A DNA stretch of 64,000 nt from Seison nebaliae. Taxonomy: Eukaryota; Rotifera; Pararotatoria; Seisonacea; Seisonidae. This document shows, piece by piece, positions 1-10,520 of the stretch; the first letter of the stretch is position 1, and each line of letters opens with the position of its first letter. The stretch lies in the NCBI GenBank assembly GCA_023231475.1, contig JALJEE010000987.1:1-64000 (forward strand), written 5' to 3'. The translations under genes were made by a program, and so were the position numbers. The notes beneath the pieces were generated by a model. The model ran no database searches and had not been told where the DNA came from. It was given only the letters and a program-made list of their open reading frames with translations.

Positions 1-1
1 T

Positions 2-295
2 TCTCCTCCACCGAAGTGTCCTAATCTACGATGTCGATATGAAGATGCATATTATGAGCCCGGTTCTTGTTGTCCTACTTGTCCTATTGGACAATGTTCA
101 AATGTTGTATGTCCAAAGTTAACTTGTGTAAACCCATTACCGATAGCAACTGGTCATTGTTGCGCTGAATGTCCTTATAACAAATGTAAAAAAGTTACCT
201 GTAATATAATCGTCGCATGCTCTAATGGCAAATTTCCAATCTTAAAAGATGATTCTTGTTGTCCAACTTGCGATAAACATAAGTTGTTCAACTAA
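2..295 (+). CDS. 3' end of a secreted cysteine-rich protein with VWC-like repeats (partial)
   Basis: Frame 2 is open from the window edge to a TAA at 293-295, giving 97 residues of the C-terminus; the start lies outside the window. The segment is built from about three repeats of roughly 30 residues. Each has a C-x(3-4)-C pair followed by a CCPTC or CCAEC block, for example GSCCPTCPIGQCSN and DSCCPTCDKHKLFN at the end. This spacing is typical of von Willebrand factor C-like modules of extracellular proteins (kielin/chordin-like and related cysteine-rich families), in which the cysteines form disulfides. Function is inferred only as extracellular binding or matrix. An AATAAA overlaps the stop (294-299) and a second follows at 301-306, so the transcript probably ends close by. 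Antistasin-like repeats are the main alternative. Confidence 0.72.
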   Translation, partial: SPPPKCPNLRCRYEDAYYEPGSCCPTCPIGQCSNVVCPKLTCVNPLPIATGHCCAECPYNKCKKVTCNIIVACSNGKFPILKDDSCCPTCDKHKLFN

Positions 296-1245
296 TAAAA
301 AATAAATTTACTTTATTCTTCTTCTGTAACGATAATTTACATGTAACGAACTTCTACCTGAAATTTAGACGAATATGCAGTTACCCTAGCATACAAAATT
401 TGATAAATTGTAATGTTACAAATTAGGTTACTGTTCCGTTGAATCAACTGTTAATTTAACAAAAAGTAACTGAAATGTAACCCAAAAAAGACAAGAAAAA
501 AAGTAACTCTATAATGTTTAATTCGTTGGTTTATAGAGAGAATAGAGATTTTTCCGTTTCCTTAATAATTAACACGCTATATTAATATTTATAGAAATGA
601 GATATTCATCTTTATTTTTGTAACTAGCGGTTCCAAATTGTAACATTAAATTATTCTTCACTCCAAGGTACACGAATTTTTACGATTCGATCTCCTTCGA
701 CTCATAGTTTAATGAAAATTATAGTATTAGACTTCTAAGAAAATTATTACTAAATTAATCAGATGTGTAAAAAAGATGTTTTATCTATCTGTGTCTGTTA
801 AAAAGATAATAATTAAAATAAAAAAACTCTTTTTATTTCTTTATTTTTGGAAATTTTACTCTACAAAAATATATCGTATATTCCCTTTATTGGTTAGTTT
901 TCTCTTTATGACACTTCGACAAATGAACTCTTTTCAGAAAAGAACTATAATATTACTTCTGTGTATAATTTTGCGTTGACATTAGAATTACTTTTCCTAA
1001 AATTAAACGTTACTGTCATGATATGTTTTTAAGTTACTATAACGTTACAATCAGAATTTTTGTGTCAGGTCTATATTATATATATTATGGTATATTTTAT
1101 AAGTAATTAATTTGCGAATACGTTTATTTAAATGTTCCTTATCACGCAACATATCGTATAAGATTTTATAAAATACTAAACGCTAGAAAATTCAAATTTC
1201 AATGCACATCAGAAAGTTAAAAGGAATATTATTTCTAAAATTGTT
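296..1245. other. intergenic, no gene seen
   Basis: AT-rich spacer between convergent genes. The only open frame (776-979) is made almost entirely of F, L, I and K and has no splice or start support. Nothing else is recognised. Confidence 0.6.
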
Positions 1246-1773
1246 TTAATTTCTCGCGGTTGTTGTTGCTGCTGCGGTTGTTGCTGTCGCGGTTGTTGCT
1301 GTCGCGGTTGTTGCTGCTGCGGTTGTTGTTACTGCAGCGGTTGTTGCTGCTGCCGCGGTTGTTGCTGCTGCCGTGGTTGTAGTATCGTCGTTGATTCCTA
1401 GGACATCATTCACGTTGTTTGAAATAGTGGAAGCAACTATATATGATGAAATTAGAATTTTAGATAAAATTAATATAAATTAATTAACCATCCAAAATTT
1501 CTTCATCTAGGTCACTTAAAGCTAGACGAATACTTGTTAGGAGAATTTATATTGACAAAAAATTAACTTCCTGTAACTGCCCCAGTAATACCACCAATAG
1601 CAGCCAAAATTAATAGTGCCGCTATAATCAAAGTTGCCATTGGCCCTAAAGCGCTTTTACGCTTCTGTTTTACAACTGGAGATTCAGTATTTCTAGCATA
1701 ACACAATAAAAAATATAAAATACGTATAGGATAGGAAAGTTCTAAACTCTATTGGTATCGAAATTGATGTCAT
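1246..1773 (-). CDS. small type II membrane protein with Thr/Ala-rich mucin-like ectodomain
   Basis: Three exons fit in phase: 1773-1724, 1692-1568 and 1436-1246, giving 121 residues from an ATG at 1773. The first intron is only 31 bases. Residues about 18-30 are basic (KQKRKS) and precede a single hydrophobic helix, LIIAALLILAAIGGITGA. By the positive-inside rule the short N-terminus is cytoplasmic and the C-terminus outside. After a short spacer (STISNNVNDVLG) the outer part is a tract of Thr and Ala only, ending TARN and a stop. Such Thr tracts are usual O-glycosylation substrates, so a membrane-tethered mucin-like surface protein is the inference. No family is recognised. The tract is a repeat at DNA level, so its length is probably variable between individuals. 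The exon chain is hand-built, but each junction keeps frame. Confidence 0.55.
1254..1383. repeat. imperfect GTTGTTGCTGCTGC-type repeat encoding a Thr/Ala tract
   Basis: About 130 bases of (GGTTGTTGCTGCTGC)-like units of 15-18 bases lie inside the last exon of the membrane protein at 1246-1773. Read on the - strand they give only ACN and GCN codons (Thr, Ala) and one Val. The block is far more GC-rich than its surroundings. Confidence 0.8.
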
Positions 1774-2794
1774 GTTATTTTAGTATTTTTGTAAGTTTGG
1801 AACAGTATATCTTTCAACTGATATCTCATCAATGAAGATACCACTTTTATATTCATATTAATGACGTTCCTATTTGCGTCATAAGTTAAAAGTTGAAGTT
1901 CATGCTCTTTTATCGACCAAATTAGAAGGAATGTCAAATTTTCTTCTAACGATAGAGAGAAATACGTATTTATCTCCTTGAAACTAATTTTGCATTATGT
2001 TTCCAATTAGTTTGAAACATTTAAGATGTATATCAACAATTTAAATGAATTCAAGGTTTTATCTTTCAAACAATATTTGGTTGAGTATTTCTTAAATTAT
2101 TGTTCAACGGCTGCAAAGTCAACTCAAAAACTAATTTCGATTATTAAGTATAATCATTAAGATAATTATTGAACGATTTTCAATAAGTAACTATATCCAA
2201 GGTAATGAATTTAATTATTGCCATAATAATCAAACATCTTGTAACTAATTTCAACGGGTGTCATCCATCGTTGGTGTCATCGTAATGCGAACGATAAGGA
2301 TCTACTTCGTTTTGAATTTATCTTTAGAGGAAAAAATCCAGTCCCTGTTTCTTGTTTTCGACTTTTCGATCGACAGTTTTCAACCCTCATTTTAGACATT
2401 CCCGAACTTAATGTGCGACTTTGAACATATCTCTACCTTATAAATATTTAGAGTGTTGAATCATACAGATCTCAACGCTATAAGTAGTATTTCAGATAAA
2501 AATAAAATTGGTTAAATTAAATGAATTAAAATAAATAGTATTATCTCATGATTTCTGAATACGGTTCAGTATTTTTTCTGCTTAATATTTTATTAACTTA
2601 AATCCAGAAAATTAACGGAGCTTATATTATTTGACATACAAATGTACAATTGGAAAACCAGTAATCATCCATTAAATGTTTACTTCTTATAATTGGAGAA
2701 AAGAGTAAATGTAATTGAATGAAAATATTGAAATAAAATTATAGTTAGTAAATTTAGTTAATAAAAAAAACTATAGAATTAGAAAATAAAATCT
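1774..2794. other. intergenic, nothing recognised
   Basis: About 1 kb of AT-rich sequence between two - strand genes. It must contain the promoter of the gene starting at 1773. I see no exon, repeat or RNA gene. Confidence 0.5.
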
Positions 2795-4291
2795 TTAACG
2801 TCTCAATATTAAATTCACCGGAGTATCTATGAAAAGGATTTTAAATTCCTTTCGGAACTTCGTACTCATACAACAATATATAAGAAAATTTATAGCATTA
2901 TTCACTAACGCCATGACGTCAAATATTGGCCCGAGAGGAAGGTAAACGTATAGAAAAATATTCTTCTGTTTATATATATAACGTTCTATAAGAGCTGCCA
3001 TCAATATGATGCCCTGGGGGAGTTCTACAATGATGAAGAAGGCACAAACAACGGTCAGAAGTGCAGTTGTTTTTTGATGTTCATCCGAAGGCGATGAGGA
3101 TTTATATTTCTTCTTAAAGAAACGTAAGGCTCTTATTTGAGTTTTTGGTTTTTGATAAAACTGAGTGTTGCTCTTATCGCCATTATTAATTATGTTAACA
3201 TCGTCATTCGTTTTGGTCAACAAAATTCTTTCATCTTGATTACCATTTGCTTCCTTGCAGTAAGAAATATCGCTCTTTCTGTTCAACACTTTACCATGAG
3301 TGTTCCGTCCCATAATCTTCAAATGGTTTTTATGTGCTTTGCTTAACACTCTTATTAATATTGAACTTATCAAGATCAATAAGACAGATGGAATTATTTT
3401 CGCGATTAGTGCTTGATTGTAGAGATTAATTGAACTGTATTTTGAATGGTTCTTTGTATGACGACCTAAAATTATATTACAACATGTTCATATGCATAAG
3501 AAAAAAAAACCTGTGTAGAATTGTAAAACGGAATTATCATCCTTTCGACATTCTATATAGACAATTCGATAGAGAAAGAATGAAGGAATGCAGACAAGAA
3601 TAGTTATAATGGCTGATGCAATGATTGTTATGATGATGATAGGAATGCGATAAATCTTTCCTCCAATTCCATTGCTATGTTTAATAAAGAGGTAGCGATA
3701 TAGACCTAATATGACGGTTAACCAAATACTGAGAGTATGTGTCCAAATTGATAGTTGTTCGTAAAAAAATGTAAGGAACAGAACCCAAAGAAAATTGTAT
3801 GATTTTAAAAAAGTTAAAAAATCATTATTCACGATTTGTCTCTGGTGAGTGGTATAAATGAGAAAAGTACAGATAGTAACAAGATCCGAAACGGCTAGTC
3901 CATTCAATAAAGTATTTGTCGGATTCCTCATTTCCTTTTTGCTTAATACAATAATATTAAGTGTATTAAGAACCAATCCCAAGATGCATACCACTAAACT
4001 GACTGTTGCATGATATGGTCGATAAGATCGATTTAACTTCTGAGGAATATTTAACGTCTTATTTGCAAAAGAACTTTCACTTGACGACCTTAATAAACGA
4101 TAGGTCAATTCCATATTCGTATAATCATTCAATGTTTTACAATCAGCTATCATAGAAGGTTTTCCATCGGGAATTTTGGTTGTTGTCGTCCAAGGATATA
4201 AGTTGTTCAGTTGTGATAAATGTGCAGTAGTACCATTGGTGGTGGAGCCATGTTCAATAAGGAAAATAAATAAAAGTAAGATCATTCTCAT
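2795..4291 (-). CDS. rhodopsin-family GPCR, myosuppressin/FMRFamide-receptor type
   Basis: Two exons, 4291-3511 and 3465-2795, separated by a 45-base intron, give 483 residues. The ATG at 4291 starts a signal-like segment (MRMILLLFIFLIEHG); the frame is open further up but has no ATG. Seven hydrophobic segments follow an extracellular N-terminus: TM1 contains LGLVLNTLNIIVL, TM2 LNGLAVSDL, TM3 ends in LYRYLFIKH in place of DRY, TM6 FFIIVELPQGI, TM7 ALVNNAINFLIYCCMS. The TM2, TM6 and TM7 signatures are those of the dromyosuppressin/sex-peptide-receptor/DMSR group of peptide receptors, which bind amidated neuropeptides and signal through G proteins. The third cytoplasmic loop is long and rich in Lys, Asn and Ser. 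The exact ligand cannot be told from sequence. Confidence 0.86.
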
Positions 4292-5732
4292 ACAATTTTC
4301 CTCATGAATGTTCGTTGAAAAATAACTTGATAGGTTGATAAGTTTCAAAATTTATTTTTTTTCTAAAGAAATGATTACATAGATTAATAGACAAGCAATT
4401 GTTAATCTTTCGATTTATTTTTATTATCTAAGAAATTAAAATATAATGATAGAGAGTAAATAATTTAGGAGAATGTGTGGACGACTCCTAGTAAACAACG
4501 TAGATGTACATCTGTTAGACGCTTCCCAACCAGCACAAATAAAAAGTAGATTATTCGAAAAAAAATTTTTATGTTTTAAGGATTTTGTTTTTCTCGAAGC
4601 TTCAGTATACGGCTCATATGTAGATACTATTAGTATCAAGAACAGAGTTTAACCAATTCATTTTTATTGTCCAAATTATAAAAATGTTCCTAAAAATTGG
4701 TATTCAGTCCTTAATTACTTCTTTAAATTCCGAAATAAATAGTTCGAAATATGGAAATTCTTATATTTGAAGATATGAATTGTGATTAAGCAGTTAGTTT
4801 TCAGTAAATTTATTTTCTATCTATGAAAATTTAGACGACAAAATAAATTGTTCAAACTCTGTTCATGAGACAAATGTGAAAATTTTTCGAAAATAGGGTA
4901 TATTAACCGTAACCTGGAATTTCAAGAAAAGCGAAATCCTAAAAACATTGAACAATTTTTCGGACAATCTACATTTTATTTGCGTTCGTTCGGACAGCTT
5001 TAGCAATTTCATTCATAATATTCAACTTCTCTTACATTAAAACGATTTCTCCGTTTGTTTTATATTTTAATTATTATGTACATATTTTTAATTAGTGTAA
5101 TTCCGCAGTAAATCTCTTTAATATTTACTCTCAAACCTACCGGAACGTTTCGCTTGGCCGACAAGGAAACAAGTCGAAATCAGGCAAAAGTAATACATTA
5201 ACGACAGTTGACATTACTTAAAAATACTTATTTGGAGGATCTATTTAACATTTATTTGATAATATTGCTTAAACCCGTTCTTTTTATGTGAATGTCTAAG
5301 ATTGAAATAGTATTAATTAGATATAGAAAACATAGTCCACTGCCAAAATACTTCGTCAATTATCTTAAAGCTTTTTATGTCCCTAAATTCTTGAATAATA
5401 TACAAAATAATCATGTATTTATAGTCGAATAACGGTTGTCACAACGAAGGATTCGAAAAGCATTAATATAAATTTATAAATATTTCGCAATCTGTTAAGT
5501 GATTTAAATCTATAAAAGGAAAATCATAATTTAGTCATCATTTCCCACACCTTCATTAAACTTATGTAAAATAAATCACTCTTATTTTAAATTAATGTTG
5601 AGTACATCATAACGAAAACTCTCTTACCGAATATTATTATATTCGAAGAAATAGGAAACATACATGTATATACATATCAAACATATTACACATAGTGCCT
5701 GAAATTAATTTAGAAATTTGAGAGATTTAAGA
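4292..5732. other. intergenic, no gene seen
   Basis: Upstream region of the receptor gene. One short stretch near 4956-4972 (CGGACAATCTA) matches the arm of the inverted repeat at 42943-43099, so it may be a fragment of that dispersed repeat. No supported exon. Confidence 0.5.
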
Positions 5733-6049
5733 TTAATCTCCTACAATTTCTTCATGAGGAGGAATATCATAAAAGACATTTGGCGCCAAAACATTTCCTT
5801 ATGAAATTTGCGATGAATAAATAATTTGTGAACCAAATGGTTGACCTTCGGATCTCAAACATTTTAATTACTTAAGTTACATAATATAACTACGCATATT
5901 TGCAGGAAGGACGTTCCAATTGATAGTTACAGTACCCAACAGCGAACAAAATAGATATAAAGTTAAAGTTCTTTAAAAAACGGACTTGCTCCAGTTGAAA
6001 TTAGTAAATGAAATAATTAGGGGAAAGATCGTAATAATCTACTAAACAT
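5733..6049 (-). CDS. candidate small secreted peptide gene
   Basis: A chain of in-phase exons on the - strand predicts a short protein with a signal peptide: ATG at 6049 (exon 6049-6043, 7 bases), 5984-5894, 5853-5846 (8 bases) and 5797-5733, giving 56 residues. The N-terminus reads MFIRFLKNFNFISILFAVGY, a good signal sequence. The mature part has two cysteines (about 21 and 30) and ends in an acidic, Pro-containing tail (DIPPHEEIVGD). If the 48-base last intron is not removed, the frame instead runs on through GQPFGSQIIYSSQIS to a stop, so two C-termini are possible. No family is recognised. The very small exons make the model tentative; a nonsense-mutated copy of a longer gene is the alternative. 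Confidence 0.38.
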
Positions 6050-6270
6050 TTTTATTGGACAGTTCTCAACTCATAATTAGGACAGTTTTCGAATTATTCT
6101 TTTATTTTTTTCACAGTTCTTAATTTTCTACTAAATTTTCCGACAGTCTTTGACATTACAATATTTTGAAAGTTACCATAGTTTATACTTTCGAGAAATA
6201 TCTTCATAATTAAAATTAAAATTTATGATATTTAATTTAATAAACTTTAATAAAATTAAATTTAAAAATC

Positions 6271-6738
6271 CTGCTTTTTTGCCACCCTGTTTTATTCAAA
6301 ACGGTGATTTCGCCACCAACAAAACGGCGATTTCGCCAGCCTTAACTTAAAATTTTTAGGAATGCAATATTAAGAACCTTATGAAAATTTTGCGAACAAT
6401 TTTTACTTTTTTACTTTTAGATGAAAAATATATGTAAATAAAAACAGGTACTTAATGGAAAGCTTCATCAATTTTAGAGAAAAAAAGTTTTTGCTTAATT
6501 TTCAATTAAGCAAATCAAATATTGACGCAATGAAATATTGTTTCAGAATAAATATATTTTTTTGCCACCCTGTTTTATCCAAAACGGTGATTTCGCCACC
6601 CGCAAATTTACTATTTCAGTAAGCTGGGCACATCACGAAAATCAAGATCAAGAATATGGTGGCAAAATCACCGTTTTGAATAAAATAGGGTGACAGAAAA
6701 ATAGGGTGACAGAAAAATAGGGTGACGAAATCACCGTG
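6271..6738. mobile_element. non-autonomous element with GCCACCCTGTTTTATT-type inverted repeats
   Basis: Left-facing copies of GCCACCCTGTTTTATTCAAA followed by ACGGTGATTTCGCCACC occur at about 6280-6330 and 6563-6601. Their reverse complement occurs at about 6658-6738, ending in tandem GGGTGACAGAAAAATA units and the terminal GACGAAATCACCGTG. The outermost 26 bases are identical to the left end of the MULE-type element at 40425. No coding sequence is seen, so this is a deleted relative of that family. The left end is less clearly defined than the right. Confidence 0.7.
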
Positions 6739-7408
6739 ATTCTTACCAAACGGTCGGTCTAAAAATGTATTTTTTTTCCAATAGAAAGTTTATATTGTAA
6801 AAATCATTTATGAATAAGAACTACATCATCACAACCACAAACAATAATGATAATATTCATTAACAGCAGTTATTAAGAAGAAAAAATGGTAAGTTAAAGT
6901 CAAGATGAATAAAATCTATCGATATTCAAGAATCTGTTTTAAAAATATAAGAAGTCTTGTCGAACATTTTCGATTAGCATTGTTTTAGTTATAAAATTAA
7001 ATTTTCTAATTCTATTATCTGCTTTCCGATGTTATTGAACAAATATTTATTTATTTCTTATGAAAACTAACGTGAATTAGATAAATGAACCAGGGTTATT
7101 TCAGAAAATGAGTAGCCGAATTGTTCTACTCCTTTTGATTTGTTATGTGAAAGAAGAACAATAAGAAGGACTACTCCTTTCGTTTCGTAGGGAAAAGAAA
7201 AGTAGAAAGGTCGACTGTTCAACTCTTTTCTTTGTTCTATGTAACGATCGCAGTATAACTGTCCTATTTCGCATAAGGATTAATATTTATTGGAGGTAAG
7301 TTGTTTTTTGAAGTAAATAATGCGATAAGGTTTGGATTTTTGTTTTCTATTCTTTACTAATTGAAACTCGATTACTAATTATCTTAAATTTACCACACTT
7401 GCAAAATT
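6739..7408. other. spacer between two repeat elements
   Basis: AT-rich, with no supported gene. An ATG directly followed by a strong splice donor (ATGGTAAGT) at about 6886 could be a tiny first exon on the + strand, but no downstream exon was found. Confidence 0.4.
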
Positions 7409-7417
7409 GTTAGATAT
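7409..7417 (+). repeat. left 9-bp target-site duplication of the MITE at 7418-7561
   Basis: GTTAGATAT here and at 7562-7570 exactly flank the inverted-repeat element. Confidence 0.75.
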
Positions 7418-7561
7418 GGGGAACAGACAATTCGGAGACTGGACAATTCGGAGACCATAGAATATATATCATCTACACTATAGATAGTGTGTTTTAGGTA
7501 TTAGGGAGTTTATGAATTGTCCAGTCTCCGAATTGTCGAATCTCCGAATTGTCTGTCGTTC
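7418..7561. mobile_element. 144-bp MITE with inverted repeats and 9-bp target-site duplication
   Basis: The ends are inverted copies of a unit containing GACAATTCGGAGA; each arm holds two or three such units (CAGACAATTCGGAGA at the left, its complement at the right). The element is flanked by identical 9-bp direct repeats GTTAGATAT (7409-7417, 7562-7570). Long inverted ends and a 9-bp duplication are the mark of Mutator-like transposition, so this is most likely a MULE-derived MITE. It has no coding capacity. Confidence 0.82.
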
Positions 7562-7570
7562 GTTAGATAT
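7562..7570 (+). repeat. right 9-bp target-site duplication of the MITE at 7418-7561
   Basis: GTTAGATAT, identical to 7409-7417. Confidence 0.75.
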
Positions 7571-9118
7571 ATAAAATAGCAGTGACATAGCTGGTAATGG
7601 ATCCTAAGTGATCAAAAATTGGATAATGAAATGGAATACGAAATATTTTGATAAAAGTCGATATCGTAAAACTAAAATTAAAAAATTAGAAGAATAACAT
7701 AGACACATCGCTTTTGGAAAGTAATAGTTTTTTTAGTAGAATTCCCATCAGTCTAACGGGAAATTTCGATAATTCTTGAAGTTCCTATGTCTAATTACAA
7801 GACTTCTTCATTCCATTATTTCTTCTATCCATTATCTTAAGGAAATGTTTTATTGATTTTTCGCCTAATAGGTTTTTCCGTAGTTTCTCGATTTTCCTTC
7901 AATTATTTGATAATTTCCTACTTAATGCAGTTCCTGAAGTTCCAATTATGGTAATTCTATCGAAAAAAATTCAATGATTCATATTTTTGTTCATTATATA
8001 CTCAAAAAGTTTAGAAGTTGCGTGATATAATAATGGGAAGACCAAATGAAAGAAACTAACTAACGTAAGGAGAAACGATCATCTACAATATCTGAAAGAG
8101 TTTTCGAATTTTTAATCAAATATTATTTGATGCATCGTCTGATCTATATATTTGCAATGACGTACAAGTATATTTTCTATTAAAGAAAGTATGAGCAATT
8201 TATCACGCATCTCATTATAAACATATTAATATCTATATTCTTTATCATTAAATTAAACACACCAACATTTTATAATTGAATATATTATGCAATTAAAATG
8301 TTCATGACGATCGCCGTCATCCTTTGATTGAATTTTGTGGTGCATAAGAGATATTATGTACGTATATAGAACAAGTAATTGACATGACATAATCTCTTAC
8401 AAACTGCTATCAATCCTTAATGATTAGAGTAAAAATAATATCCTAAATCGCCATATTGATTTGAACTAATCAAATAACAAATATGTTTTAATTACAACAT
8501 ATACTAGGGTAATCCGACAGCTTGTAATCCTATAAAAATAATTTTCTGTCTGTCAATTTATCTGATAGATAGTTTAGTTTCAAATTGGAATCGAATATCT
8601 TCATTACAATGGTTACGCATAAATAAAAATTACAGGTATGTATTAGTGTACTTGAAAAAGTTTCATTTGGTGCAGACATTACTCCAATTTCAAAAACTAA
8701 ACTGACCTCAGGGTTGAATACTGAATTCTCTCAACAATACATTACGAAAATTTTCATATAATTCTTTTACCTTTTATGGTTATTATAAATGGAAATATGG
8801 CGTTGTCATCGATAAAAACCCCAACCACATAGAGTTCATAATAATCAACAGAAAATTTTTTAAATGCTGTGTAAAAGATGATTTTACATTCTTGTTTATT
8901 TATATTTCTCAAATAATAGATAATATATTCATCTTCCTTTATTGCGAATTAATTGCATCTTTCGTGTGATTTTCTGGTCGATGTCGACGAATGTTTCTTA
9001 ATTCAGAATTCAACCAACGATTGTCAGAATACACATTCATTATCATTTATTATGGCTCCAATTCTCATGCAAGATGTATGTCTAACAATGATTATGGTAT
9101 TGTAAGATTATCTATTTG
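7571..9118. other. intergenic, no gene seen
   Basis: About 1.5 kb of AT-rich DNA. No exon chain, RNA gene or repeat array is recognised. Confidence 0.5.
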
Positions 9119-9304
9119 TCATTGTGAATTACTGTTACGGTTTAGTTTAAATGCCCAGGGAGTTAAATCTTCCAATGATGCGTTGACCTTTACCTTACTT
9201 GATTGTGCACAATAATAGAGTCTCGTTTCGATTTCTATACATTCAATTCGAATAAAACTCCCTTTTTGTACTTGCTGTTTGTTTATGTAGTTGATAAGCC
9301 CCAA
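9119..9304 (-). pseudogene. decayed coding fragment, possibly from a retroelement or viral envelope-type gene
   Basis: The - strand frame includes a well-formed coding-like stretch with the motif RIECIEIETRLYYC and then SLEDLTPWAFKLN, ending in TGA at about 9121. The spaced cysteines within a beta-strand-like pattern recall ectodomains of envelope-type glycoproteins found as old insertions in invertebrate genomes, but this is a weak impression. Upstream the frame is broken by stops and no splice chain repairs it, so the copy is dead. It could equally be an unrecognised exon of a host gene. Confidence 0.25.
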
Positions 9305-9958
9305 TATGGCTGACCATCATGACAAATACTTGAAAATGATGATGTTGTCTCCTAAATGGTTGATGATAGTGCAGATATTGTAACTAATTGATCGTTTTAT
9401 GTCAACATTGAGAATATTTTCTGAGGAAGAAATTAATTTGGAGGTAGAAACCTCATTAATTCTTCACAGTTTCGTAAATTTTTTATGATCTCAAAAATCT
9501 AATATTTAGGATCTATACTGTAACAATAGTAATCGAAAAAGTTTAGATAAAGTATTTTGGGAATCCAGAAATCTTTTTGAAACATAAGCTATATTTCTAA
9601 TTCGATTAGTCGTTCCACATAGAACTCGATTTGCTTACACTTGATTTGTAATGTTTGATTTTGAACCGTTATTCTAGATAAACTTATGAATCTTGTGAAG
9701 TATATTGTCATGTGTATCTGTTAATAACAATATATTGGAAAATTAAATCAAGCTATATCCTGATTATGGTTTAATTATTGTCCTTTATAAAAGTTTTTAT
9801 ACATGCTTTGTAAGCATTGCTTATAATCTTTGTAGTTACATTTTCAATAGGTTGAAATTATAAATATCCATTCTCTCTCAATAGAAGGTTAAGAACTGTT
9901 CTAAACTGAAAAAAGAAAATTGAGAACTGTGGGAAAAGTTAATAGAAGACAGAACTTA
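9305..9958. other. intergenic, nothing recognised
   Basis: AT-rich spacer. Just before the next element (about 9890-9950) is a GAACTGT-containing stretch that loosely resembles one near 6060-6120 in opposite orientation; the match is too weak to call a repeat. Confidence 0.4.
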
Positions 9959-10196
9959 CAAGGGAACCGCAACTACCTCGAACTCGAAATCGGACCTGAA
10001 ACTTCGCATAGTGATAGAACATTATTTATCATCGACAAAAATGATTTTTGCTAAGGTGCATTGTCAAAGTATAATGCACACATTAATTAAATGTTAAGTA
10101 TATAACATCAAAATGTATAGCTTTTGTACTGTGTACTTTTTTTACAAATTAATGTGCGCATCCGATTTCGAGTTCGAGGTAGTTGACGTTCCCTTG
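9959..10196. mobile_element. 238-bp foldback/MITE-like element
   Basis: The left end CAAGGGAACCGCAACTACC and the complement of the right end CAAGGGAACGTCAACTACC are inverted repeats. They continue inward through CTCGAACTCGAAATCGGA, about 36 bases with two or three mismatches. The interior is AT-rich with no coding sequence. No clear target-site duplication could be read, so the transposon superfamily is undetermined. Confidence 0.78.
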
Positions 10197-10318
10197 ACCG
10201 ATGTTCCCTGCCAGAACTCTTTCCCGAAAAATTTTATATAGGATTACTATCAGTCTTCCAATCACAACAGTTGTGACACAACTACATTTACGTGAATGGA
10301 TTTAATTTAATTATATAA

Positions 10319-10520
10319 ATGAAAAATTTAATGGGAGCGAACATACTGCGGATCATGCACTCCACAACGGACAAAGTATTTCGTAAACAAGGTAAGTTAA
10401 GTAGAAAAACTATACTTAATATTTTTTCACAGTTCTATTATAGTCTTACAGATTAAGTGGGATCGTTTACAAGTATTAATGTCTAACAAGAATTATAAAC
10501 ATTCAGAACATGTATACTAA
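10319..10520 (+). CDS. candidate 49-residue protein gene of unknown function
   Basis: An ATG at 10319 opens a 73-base exon that ends in CAAG before a textbook donor GTAAGT at 10392. A 52-base intron, the usual length in this window, ends in TATAG at 10443. The second exon (10444-10520) continues in phase to TAA. The product is basic and hydrophilic, beginning MKNLMGANILRIMHSTTDK and ending YKHSEHVY. It has no signal peptide or membrane helix. I recognise no family. Support comes from the splice consensus, intron length and phase only. Confidence 0.38.

Noticed and set aside
776-979. 67-codon + strand frame
   Set aside because: Almost only Phe, Leu, Ile and Lys, as expected by chance in AT-rich DNA.
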